Origin: JAITWN01 sp964437335
Lineage (GTDB): Bacteria > Pseudomonadota > Gammaproteobacteria > SZUA-140
Assembly (NCBI GenBank): GCA_964437335.1
Contig: CAYTGL010000003.1
Span: forward strand, 1 to 64,000
Direction of reading: 5' to 3'
Length of the DNA stretch: 64,000 bases
Position 1 is the first letter of the stretch. Every line of letters starts with the position of its first letter. The position numbers and the translations under genes were made by a program. The notes beneath the pieces are model-generated. The model had not been told where the DNA came from. It ran no database searches and worked only from the letters and a program-made list of their open reading frames with translations. This document shows, one piece after another, positions 8,933-15,319 of the stretch.

Positions 8933-9418
8933 TCAGCAGACAGGATGAGGGGAAACGCTGGCGGGTCGCCCCGTACCGGTGATGTTGATCTGTCGGCCCG
9001 TCTTGCCGGTCTCGGCGCAGAGCCGCAGCGTGACCGGAGCGCCGTCCTGCAGAAAACCCCGTTGCGAATAGCGCACCACGTTCGTGCTGGCGCTGACGGT
9101 GGTCGCTCCCTTCATCGACGAAAAGGCCTGAATGACATCGCCGCTGCCGTCATCGAGCACGATCCAGCCGCCGTGCCAGTTCGATCCGGAACAGGTCGTC
9201 TGATCGGTACTGGGGCAGACCGTGACGTCGCTGCGACGCTTGACTGCCTCGGTCCGCGCCAGGTTGATCGCCGTGACCAGGTCATTCGACTGGGCCGTGA
9301 GCCGGTTATTGCGGATCGTTTCGGTGAACGCCGGCACCGCGAGCGTCACGACGATGCCGGCGATGACCAGCGTCATCAGCAGTTCGATCAGCGTGAATCC
9401 TGTATTCGTTTTTCTCAT
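8933..9418 (-). CDS. FimT/FimU-type minor pilin (GspH family)
   Basis: First gene of the minor pilin operon. With the ATG at 9418 the precursor has a 7-residue leader MRKTNTG, then FTLIELLMTLVIAGIVVTLAVPAF, a textbook prepilin peptidase site and helix. The rest matches the GspH/FimT domain (RNNRLTAQSNDLVTAINLARTEAVKRR spans about 34-60; CP...W..GW.V motif follows). In-frame ATGs at 9454 and 9490 would add 12-24 residues before the leader and are less pilin-like. FimT and FimU cannot be separated by eye; in Pseudomonas the gene in this place is fimU. Confidence 0.87.
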   Translation of the reverse strand: MRKTNTGFTLIELLMTLVIAGIVVTLAVPAFTETIRNNRLTAQSNDLVTAINLARTEAVKRRSDVTVCPSTDQTTCSGSNWHGGWIVLDDGSGDVIQAFSSMKGATTVSASTNVVRYSQRGFLQDGAPVTLRLCAETGKTGRQINITGTGRPASVSPHPVC

Positions 9419-9464
9419 GTCGACAGTGATAACATTTGGTCGGTTACGGGTCATAGTGGATTCC

Positions 9465-9494
9465 GACAAACGGTCGGATTCTCCGGACAAGCGG
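9465..9494 (-). promoter_or_regulatory. Tandem AlgR-like boxes upstream of the minor pilin operon
   Basis: Reading the minus strand, two copies of a 9-mer lie 47-76 bases upstream of the fimT start: CCGTTTGTC (positions 9473-9465) and CCGCTTGTC (9494-9486). They are exactly 21 bp apart, two helical turns, inside a longer imperfect direct repeat. AlgR in Pseudomonas aeruginosa recognises CCGTTCGTC-like sites and activates the fimU-pilVWXY1Y2E operon, so sequence and context agree. No algR gene is in the window. Confidence 0.5.
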
Positions 9495-9615
9495 TCGTAT
9501 CACGCGGAAATCACGAGCATTCTTGCCCCTGACCCGGTTCACCGCACCCGTCTTATCGGCCGTTCGGGTGAAAGGTTCACTCCGGCTGCCCGGATCCCGT
9601 GGAGGCAAACGAGGG

Positions 9616-10710
9616 ATGGATTGTCTGATCGTCGGCGGCGGTCTGATCGGCATGCTGACCGCGCGCGAACTGGCTCAGGCCGGCCTGAAAGTGGGGCTGG
9701 TCGAGCGCGGCGACACCGGACGCGAATCCTCGTGGGCCGGGGGCGGCATCCTGTCGCCACTGTATCCTTGGGAAATGCCGGAGGCGGTGACCCGACTCGC
9801 GGCTTGGGGACAGCGATGCTACCCGGAACTGGCCGCGGCGCTGCTTGAGGAAACCGGCATCGATCCACAATGGACCCGGAGCGGGCTGCTGATCCTCGAA
9901 TCCGACAATGGCGTGCGCGCGACCCGCTGGGCTTCGGATCACGGGGTCAGTCTCGAAATCCTCGCTGACAGCAAATCCATTGCTGCAATCGAACCGGGGT
10001 GCCGGGCGGCTGATGCCGCGCTGTGGCTGCCGGAAGCCGCCCAGGTGCGCAATCCACGTCTGGTCCGCGCGCTGGCGCGCAGCCTGGAATTACATGGGGT
10101 GACGGTCAGGACCGGGACCGAGGCGTATGCCATCGTCAGTGAGCGCGGACGCGTGCGCGGCGTCACAAGCTCGTCCGGTTTCATCGCAGCGGACCGGGTC
10201 GTCGTCGCCGGCGGCGCCTGGAGCGCGGGTCTGCTCGCGCCGCACGGAATAAGCGTCGATATCCGCCCGGTGCGCGGACAGATGTTGCTCTACCGCGCGG
10301 CGCCTGGCCTGCTTACGCGCATCGTCATCGAGCAGGGCCACTATCTGATTCCGCGTCGGGACGGGCATGTGCTGGCTGGCAGCACGGTCGAGGATGCCGG
10401 TTTCGACAAGTCGACGACGGCGTCGGCGCGCGCCGGACTTGCGCGCATCGCGGAAATGCTCGCGCCGCCGCTTGCCGGTGTCGAGATCGTCCACCACTGG
10501 GCGGGACTGCGGCCCGGGTCCCCATCCGGTATTCCCTATATAGGTCCGGCGCCCGGCGTCGCGGGTCTCTTCGTCAATGCCGGGCACTTCAGGAATGGTG
10601 TTCTGCTTGCGCCGGGCAGTGCGCGGCTACTTTCGGACATCATCCTGGGGTGTTCCCGGATCGTCGATGCTTCTCCGTATGCGGTGATGGCCGTATCGTC
10701 TGCGACATGA
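9616..10710 (+). CDS. thiO: Glycine oxidase / FAD-dependent amine oxidoreductase ThiO
   Basis: FAD-dependent DAO-family enzyme that oxidises glycine to iminoacetate for thiazole formation in thiamine synthesis. The 364-residue product begins with the Rossmann FAD motif DCLIVGGGLIGMLTARELA (2-20) and has the second FAD-contact segment (VERGDTGRESSWAGGGILSP, 34-53) and a C-terminal HHWAGLRPGSPSGIPYIGP motif typical of ThiO. I use the ATG at 9616, preceded by GGAGG, rather than the upstream in-frame 9523. It is alone here; no thiS, thiG or thiE is adjacent, so the thiamine role rests on family similarity. Confidence 0.85.
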   Translation: MDCLIVGGGLIGMLTARELAQAGLKVGLVERGDTGRESSWAGGGILSPLYPWEMPEAVTRLAAWGQRCYPELAAALLEETGIDPQWTRSGLLILESDNGVRATRWASDHGVSLEILADSKSIAAIEPGCRAADAALWLPEAAQVRNPRLVRALARSLELHGVTVRTGTEAYAIVSERGRVRGVTSSSGFIAADRVVVAGGAWSAGLLAPHGISVDIRPVRGQMLLYRAAPGLLTRIVIEQGHYLIPRRDGHVLAGSTVEDAGFDKSTTASARAGLARIAEMLAPPLAGVEIVHHWAGLRPGSPSGIPYIGPAPGVAGLFVNAGHFRNGVLLAPGSARLLSDIILGCSRIVDASPYAVMAVSSAT

Positions 10711-10844
10711 GTCGCCGGCGGATCGACCGTCGTCATCGTTGCACTTTCGTGACGCTGCACCATTCCTGCCGACTTTTACTGCCCGTGTAATCTCTTTGCA
10801 CCGGTTTTTGGCGCGTTCAGATTCCGCTCTGGGCTGCTGACTTT

Positions 10845-10857
10845 TATCAGGTGTTTG
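10845..10857 (+). promoter_or_regulatory. IHF-like site upstream of the sigma54 promoter
   Basis: TATCAGGTGTTTG matches the IHF core consensus WATCAR-N4-TTR at every defined position and is followed by an AT-rich stretch (10858-10880). It lies about 40 bp upstream of the -24/-12 element at 10890, where IHF normally bends DNA between an enhancer and a sigma54 promoter. The consensus is loose, so the match alone is weak; the position makes it more convincing. I found no unambiguous enhancer-binding site in 10711-10844. Confidence 0.45.
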
Positions 10858-10889
10858 AAATTTATAATTATTGTAGAGATATTGCCCGA

Positions 10890-10906
10890 TTGGCACGCAG
10901 CATGCA
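10890..10906 (+). promoter_or_regulatory. Sigma54 (-24/-12) promoter
   Basis: TTGGCACGCAGCATGCA matches the RpoN consensus TTGGCACG-N4-TTGCA with one mismatch (A for T in the -12 half) and has the correct spacing between GG and GC. Predicted transcription starts near 10917, giving a leader of about 30 nt with a GGAGG ribosome site before the ATG at 10947. The promoter faces the small orphan gene. Confidence 0.7.
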
Positions 10907-10946
10907 TTTGTTCTGGCGACACTCGCAAACATACACGGAGGTTTCG

Positions 10947-11126
10947 ATGAAATCTGGTAACAAGCACACCAGAGTCCCCTCGGGGAAGACGGTTTCGGCC
11001 TCGGCGCCTGTCGGGGCGACGCGGCTTTCGGGCAAAAAGCCCTTTGGAAAGATCGAGATACCCGCGCTTTACAGCAGACCGGGCGGTGACCGGGATCTGC
11101 AGGGATGCATGAAGGCAAGGGCCTGA
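10947..11126 (+). CDS. Orphan small basic protein, 59 residues
   Basis: I do not recognise this protein. It starts MKSGNKHTRVPSGKTVSA and ends LQGCMKARA; it is basic, rich in Ser, Gly and Lys, has no membrane segment or signal peptide, and has a single cysteine near the C terminus (residue 54). Reasons to treat it as real: a strong Shine-Dalgarno (CGGAGG, 5 nt before the ATG), a near-consensus sigma54 promoter 40 bp upstream, and a rho-independent terminator 70 bp downstream, so it forms a complete single-gene transcription unit. A secreted, modified-peptide or regulatory role would be guesswork. Confidence 0.6.
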   Translation: MKSGNKHTRVPSGKTVSASAPVGATRLSGKKPFGKIEIPALYSRPGGDRDLQGCMKARA

Positions 11127-11195
11127 TTTTCGGACTGATTGGAGTACTGTTATGTAATTTCGCGGTTTAGTTCTCTCCTGTACCACCCCTCCTTG

Positions 11196-11223
11196 CCCCG
11201 CGCCCCTCTGCGGGGTTTTTTTT
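11196..11223 (+). terminator. Rho-independent terminator of the small sigma54 gene
   Basis: Perfect 6-bp GC stem CCCCGC/GCGGGG with an 8-nt loop, followed directly by eight T. It ends the transcript that starts near 10917. Confidence 0.85.
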
Positions 11224-11310
11224 GTCCGGTCGGCGAACATCGATGGAACCATACTGCCGGGAGACAGTCTCATTCGGTAACACTGCTATTCTCTCTATCT
11301 CTCCATAATC

Positions 11311-11345
11311 GCCCCAGGTGGCCCCCCCGCCCGGGGCATTTTTTT
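11311..11345 (+). terminator. Second rho-independent terminator, plus strand
   Basis: GCCCC (11311-11315) pairs with GGGGC (11333-11337) across a C-rich loop, followed by A and seven T. It is only 88 bp beyond the first terminator in the same orientation, so it is either a back-up or ends a very short transcript lying between them. A 21-codon ATG frame (11243-11308) fits between the two terminators but has no clear ribosome site. Confidence 0.6.
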
Positions 11346-11383
11346 GTGCTGTTTCCGCAGGGCACACAGTACAGCCCCGCCAT

Positions 11384-12055
11384 TCATTTTCTCGAGACCA
11401 TCCACTCTGACGGAGGCTCGTTGAGCGTCGTGATCTGTTCGTGCATCTCTTTCATGACCCGGGCGGCTACGTCCTTGTCAGCAAAGGGGCCGTGGGGGTA
11501 ATCGCCGAATCCGCTGAAATACCAGCCCTGGTCTCTGCCTTCCTCTAGCGAGGCGTGGAAAAAGATACGCTCCTCGTCGAAGCGCGACGGGGTGCCCGAC
11601 TCATTTCGGAGCCCATGCGGATTTTCGATATCGAGATCAGTGAGATTGATCTCCTCGACATCGATGCCGTCGGTCCGTAACGCGAAGAGATCGCTCATCG
11701 AATCGGGATCCAGGAGGGTGGCCAGAGAAGCGGGCGTTGATTTTGGCACAGGCAAGGGCGCCGGTCTTGCCGAGTCGGTGGCTAGTGCATTGACGACGAC
11801 CGTCAGCGGCGATCCGGGAGTCTGATGGTGATCCGCCCCGGCTGGTGGGGCCTCTGGCAGTATGACGCGGGATTCGGCTGCGGGCTGGATACTACGGAGC
11901 CGTGCATTTCCGGCAATCGTCATCAAGGTATTAAGCTCCGCCTGATGCAGGTGTCGGAGCCGGCGGATCCGATAGAGCAGAAACCCGACCAGGATCAGCA
12001 GTACTGCGGCGATCTCGGCCAGGACTATCGTAAGAGTTGGCAGGACAATTCCCAT
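11384..12055 (-). CDS. Membrane-anchored protein with C-terminal domain shared with its neighbour
   Basis: Unrecognised 223-residue protein. Residues 3-27 form one transmembrane helix followed by a basic patch (YRIRRLRHLHQ), predicting a cytoplasmic C-terminal part. A low-complexity Pro/Ala linker leads to a domain at about 159-209: FDEERIFFHASLEEG...QGWYFSGFGDYPHGPF. The 80-residue gene upstream on the same strand carries the same domain (FRSDRVFYHAAL...GWCF...YGPF). The WYF...GPF pattern recalls the small gammaproteobacterial DUF6316 family from memory; this is unverified. I chose the ATG at 12055; an upstream TTG at 12148 would add 31 residues. Confidence 0.6.
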   Translation of the reverse strand: MGIVLPTLTIVLAEIAAVLLILVGFLLYRIRRLRHLHQAELNTLMTIAGNARLRSIQPAAESRVILPEAPPAGADHHQTPGSPLTVVVNALATDSARPAPLPVPKSTPASLATLLDPDSMSDLFALRTDGIDVEEINLTDLDIENPHGLRNESGTPSRFDEERIFFHASLEEGRDQGWYFSGFGDYPHGPFADKDVAARVMKEMHEQITTLNEPPSEWMVSRK

Positions 12056-12151
12056 CGTCAGTGCGCCGCCGTGAGTAAACAGGTCACTGCATACGGGCAG
12101 GCCATGCGAAAGTAACGGCGGTCCGGCCGGAAGGTTGAGCAGGAACAATCA

Positions 12152-12175
12152 GTCAGGCGCGGTAACACGCCTGAC
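12152..12175 (-). terminator. Hairpin between the two paired-domain genes
   Basis: Perfect 8-bp stem GTCAGGCG/CGCCTGAC with an 8-nt loop, 12 nt beyond the stop of the 12188-12430 gene on the minus strand. No T-tract follows (TGATTGTT), so it may be an attenuator or RNA stabiliser rather than a full terminator. Confidence 0.35.
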
Positions 12176-12187
12176 CACTGCCGGGGT

Positions 12188-12430
12188 TTAGCGACCTCCG
12201 GTATCGCCGGCGCGCTTGAACGCCTCGATCAGCCCGGTCAAGATGTGTTCGGCAATCCGCCGGGACGGGAAGGGCCCGTAGACCTTGCCGCCGCGCACGT
12301 TGAAACACCAGCCGGCGTTTCCGCCGTCGAGCGCCGCGTGGTAAAAGACTCGATCACTCCGAAATACGGCCTTGGTGCTGAAAGGATCGAAGACCGTAGC
12401 CGTCTTTAATGCGGTTGCAGTGGCTTGCAT
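12188..12430 (-). CDS. Small protein with GW-F...GPF domain, 80 residues
   Basis: Unrecognised. Residues 23-70 hold the domain that also ends the adjacent membrane protein: aligned positions share F..(D/E)R(V/I)F(Y/F)HA(A/S)L, GW(C/Y)F and (Y/H)GPF followed by an amphipathic helix. There is no signal peptide or membrane segment, so it is probably cytoplasmic. The start is firm: GGAGGAG lies 7 nt before the ATG. The pair looks like a duplication in which one copy gained a membrane anchor, or like partners of one pathway. Confidence 0.65.
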   Translation of the reverse strand: MQATATALKTATVFDPFSTKAVFRSDRVFYHAALDGGNAGWCFNVRGGKVYGPFPSRRIAEHILTGLIEAFKRAGDTGGR

Positions 12431-12703
12431 GGTTTATCTCCTCCGACGACGGTGGCCCGTCTGTTCTCAGGCGTGTTAACGGCAGTTTCCCGGCAGGAGT
12501 TGAGCGACGGCTATATTAAATTTATCAGTCAGTTATGAATCCGTGCCAGTTCGACACGGCGCATCAGGGCAGGAACTTGATGAAATTTCTCGGTTACACG
12601 CTTAAAATAGGTCGCTCGGATCCGCAGAGCGGCGTCTCCCCGGATTTGGGTTGAGATCAGGTCCAGACCAGAATCAGGCGCGGTGCCGTAACCGGGGTGT
12701 GAT

Positions 12704-13135
12704 ATGCCATTCAGTCAGGCCAACGCAGAAGTCGTCGCCATGCTGTACGAGCATGGTATCAAGCCGACACACCAGCGTATCCAGATTGCCGGCGTGCTGT
12801 TCGCGAAACCGCAACATCTCTCCGCCGATCAGATACTTGAGCGGGTCAACGCACAGCATGACTACGTCTCCAAGGCGACGGTCTACAATACGCTCGGACT
12901 CTTCAGCCGCAAGGGGCTGATTCGCGAGGTCATCATCGATCCGTCGAAGATATTTTACGATTCGACGACGCACCCCCATCACCATATCTACAACGTTGAC
13001 ACCGGCAAGCTGATAGATCTCGATCACGATGCGATCAATATCCGTGGCCTGCCGATCCCGCCGGAAGGCACGGTCATCGATGGTGTTGATGTCGTCGTGC
13101 GGGTGCGCCCGCAGACAATTTCCGGCAACGCCTGA
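12704..13135 (+). CDS. Fur-family transcriptional repressor, Irr-like, without cysteines
   Basis: Metal- or haem-responsive winged-helix regulator, 143 residues. The DNA-binding half is typical (KPTHQRIQIAGVLF, HLSADQILERV, VSKATVYNTLGLFSRKGLI). The dimerisation half contains HPHHHIYNVDTGKLIDL (90-106). The protein has no cysteine at all, so the structural CxxC zinc site of Fur, Zur and PerR is missing. A His-rich HHH motif without CxxC is what Irr proteins show, so a response to haem or iron status is a reasonable inference. ATG 12704 follows GGGGTG. The 273 bp upstream hold the divergent promoter region with the 12188-12430 gene; I see no convincing operator. Confidence 0.8.
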   Translation: MPFSQANAEVVAMLYEHGIKPTHQRIQIAGVLFAKPQHLSADQILERVNAQHDYVSKATVYNTLGLFSRKGLIREVIIDPSKIFYDSTTHPHHHIYNVDTGKLIDLDHDAINIRGLPIPPEGTVIDGVDVVVRVRPQTISGNA

Positions 13136-13164
13136 TCACGTCGATTGCGCCACCATTTCCGTGC

Positions 13165-13193
13165 TTGTCGCATCGGGAGTCATCTTTTATACT
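13165..13193 (+). promoter_or_regulatory. Sigma70 promoter of tRNA-Thr
   Basis: TTGTCG (13165-13170), 17-bp spacer, TATACT (13188-13193), followed by a GC-rich discriminator (GCCCCGGCCC) as expected for a stringently controlled stable-RNA promoter. The mature tRNA begins 50 bp downstream. Confidence 0.65.
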
Positions 13194-13243
13194 GCCCCGG
13201 CCCAGGTTTTTCCCTGCAGTCCAACTAACCAGTCCACGCCTTC

Positions 13244-13319
<76 letters not shown>

Positions 13320-13340
13320 ACGCCCACACCGGCGCAGAAA

Positions 13341-13598
13341 TCATTTCGGTATGCACGAATCCCTGGAATGAGTCTTCGCGTCGCCGCAGGCCTGTGAGTC
13401 CGAGCCTTCTCCGGCACAGCGCTTGTTGACCTCGGCAATCGCAGCGCGGCATTGCGCTTCCGGATCGGCGGCAACGGGCGTCGATTGCTTGCCGCCGGAT
13501 GCGCCGGCGCAGCCGGCGGCAATGAATAGCAGGGCGAGCAACAGGGCGAGCACCGGGACGCGGTACGCCCGCCCGGCTGTCCAGTCAGGCGCTCTCAT
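13341..13598 (-). CDS. Small lipoprotein, 85 residues
   Basis: No family recognised. Residues 1-28 form a signal peptide with a basic start and a lipobox (FIAAG|C, Cys29), so the mature protein of about 57 residues is lipid-anchored in the cell envelope. It has four further cysteines (QCRAAI, KRCAG, QACGD, DSCIP), enough for two disulfides in the periplasm. GAGAGGA precedes the ATG. It faces the tRNA gene and is divergent from the PilZ gene. Confidence 0.65.
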   Translation of the reverse strand: MRAPDWTAGRAYRVPVLALLLALLFIAAGCAGASGGKQSTPVAADPEAQCRAAIAEVNKRCAGEGSDSQACGDAKTHSRDSCIPK

Positions 13599-13780
13599 AG
13601 GTGTCCTCTCTCATATTGTTTTGTTTGATGTTTTTAGCAAGATTTCCGGTCCCATGCAAATGGGCCGCGGCCGCTGCGCCGCGCGTCCGGTGTGCACAGC
13701 GACCAGTGCGCGTGCCATTCCCGATTACCGGGCACCATTTTTGCATTATGTCCGCTGCGATGCAGATGAGAAAGCTGACA

Positions 13781-14677
13781 ATGGGATTTTTCGGCCGCCA
13801 GCGGCCCGCGGATCCGCCGCGCGCGCAGGACGCCGAAAGGCCGATCGATCCGGAACGCCTGGCCGAGCTGATGCGCTGTTTCCCGATCAGCGGCAAGATC
13901 CGGTATTACCCGGAGCACCGCAAGGATATCGTGCTCGAGTCGATCGTCATCGCCTACGGCATCAACAACCAGTTGATCTATACCCAGCACGATATCCGGG
14001 TCGATAGCGACACCGGCAAGCCGGTCGTGACGGTTGAAGACGACTGGAAGGATCGCCGCATGCGTGAGGTCCGGAGTTTCTGCCTGCTGATCCCGTACGT
14101 CGGCGGCATGGAAGGGGATCTCGATTATGACCGGCGCGTCGCGCTCGAGACCGGGGGATTCCTGCAGCGCGGCGAGGTCCTGACCTTGATGTCGCTGTGC
14201 AATACACGCGGCGTACCGCACGTCAACAGCGTGGTGCGCAAGCGTACTTTGCTGAAAGACGGCTATTATGCGAATCACGCGGTCGTCGTGCTCGAGGTCC
14301 AGCCGGAAACCCTGAACCATATCGACCAGCGTCAGCAGATGCGGGTGCGCACCGCGATACCGGTGTCGCTGCAGTCAGCCGACGAGGCGCCGCCTTTCAC
14401 CGCGATGATGGTCGATTTCACCGAGTCCTCGCTGAAGCTGCGGCTGGATCCATCGGCGGATCCGGTCGCGGAACGCAAGAACCTGATCATCACCATCGAT
14501 CTGCCCGCGCATGGCAGGAAATTCATCCTCGGCGGCCGGCCGTTGCGGCGTGACGGCGACTATCTCGTGATTTCGCTGACCAGCCGATTCCGCGATTCCC
14601 GCTTTCGGGACATTGAACTGATGGATGCCCTCGACCTCAAGGCGACGCTGTTGCAGCATCCCTCGACCCGTCCCTGA
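13781..14677 (+). CDS. PilZ-domain protein (YcgR-like)
   Basis: Predicted cyclic-di-GMP-related cytoplasmic protein, about 298 residues. The N-terminal half (RCFPISGKIRYYP... through YVGGMEGDLDYDRR) resembles a YcgR-type N-terminal barrel; the C-terminal half is PilZ-like with RQQMRVRTAIPVSL giving the RxxxR motif. The second motif (D/N)xSxxG is degenerate (DFTESS), so c-di-GMP binding is uncertain. In-frame ATGs at 13748, 13760, 13766 and 13781 make the start unclear; I used 13781, behind GAGAAAG. A functional link to the type IV pilus cluster nearby is inference only. Confidence 0.65.
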   Translation: MGFFGRQRPADPPRAQDAERPIDPERLAELMRCFPISGKIRYYPEHRKDIVLESIVIAYGINNQLIYTQHDIRVDSDTGKPVVTVEDDWKDRRMREVRSFCLLIPYVGGMEGDLDYDRRVALETGGFLQRGEVLTLMSLCNTRGVPHVNSVVRKRTLLKDGYYANHAVVVLEVQPETLNHIDQRQQMRVRTAIPVSLQSADEAPPFTAMMVDFTESSLKLRLDPSADPVAERKNLIITIDLPAHGRKFILGGRPLRRDGDYLVISLTSRFRDSRFRDIELMDALDLKATLLQHPSTRP

Positions 14678-14728
14678 GCAGGTGTTCGACTGCGGACAAG
14701 CGGCGGGTTTTTCGGTATCTTCAGCAAC

Positions 14729-15319
14729 ATGAAATTCAGCCTGCGCGACGGTTGGCTGTCACCGGCACTGCGCGTTCCGTCTCCGAATTGCGATATGCGG
14801 CCGGAAGGCTGCGCGATCGACCTGATTGTCATTCACGGCATCAGCCTGCCGCCGCGCGAGTTCGGTGGTCGATGGATCAATGCGCTGTTCACGAATACGC
14901 TGGACCCCGAGGCCCATCCCTATTTTCGAGATATCTACGACAAGCGGGTTTCCTCGCATGTGCTTATCGATCGCAGTGGCGTGGTCGTTCAGTATGTGCC
15001 GTTCGAACTCCGGGCCTGGCATGCCGGCGTCTCGTGTTTCGAGGACCGTACGGCCTGCAACGATTTTTCGATCGGAATAGAACTCGAAGGCTGCGACGAT
15101 CTGCCCTACGAAGCGGTGCAATACCGGCGTCTTGCCGACATCACGCGCCTGCTGATGCGCGCCTGGCCCGGCATCACGCGCGAACGCCTCGTCGGCCACT
15201 CCGACATCGCGCCAGGCAGGAAGACCGATCCGGGGCGCGAATTTGACTGGAAACGGTTGTATACTCTGCTCGATGCCCCGCGATCACAACGTAACAATAA
15301 CCGGGTGACAGGACGATGA
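14729..15319 (+). CDS. ampD: 1,6-anhydro-N-acetylmuramyl-L-alanine amidase
   Basis: Cytoplasmic zinc amidase of cell-wall recycling; removes the stem peptide from anhydro-muropeptides and so keeps AmpR-type beta-lactamase inducers low. The 196-residue product has zinc ligands H36 (VIHGISLPP), H157 (GHSDIAPGRKTDPG) and D167, the conserved WHAG (97-100) and the catalytic IELEG (117-121). Its stop overlaps the ampE start (ATGA), the classical ampDE pair. No ampC or ampR lies in the window, so recycling rather than resistance control is the evident role. Confidence 0.95.
   Translation: MKFSLRDGWLSPALRVPSPNCDMRPEGCAIDLIVIHGISLPPREFGGRWINALFTNTLDPEAHPYFRDIYDKRVSSHVLIDRSGVVVQYVPFELRAWHAGVSCFEDRTACNDFSIGIELEGCDDLPYEAVQYRRLADITRLLMRAWPGITRERLVGHSDIAPGRKTDPGREFDWKRLYTLLDAPRSQRNNNRVTGR

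Noticed and set aside
12577..12608. TTGATG...TAAAAT as a promoter for the Fur-family gene
   Set aside because: The spacer is 20 bp, too long for a confident sigma70 call.
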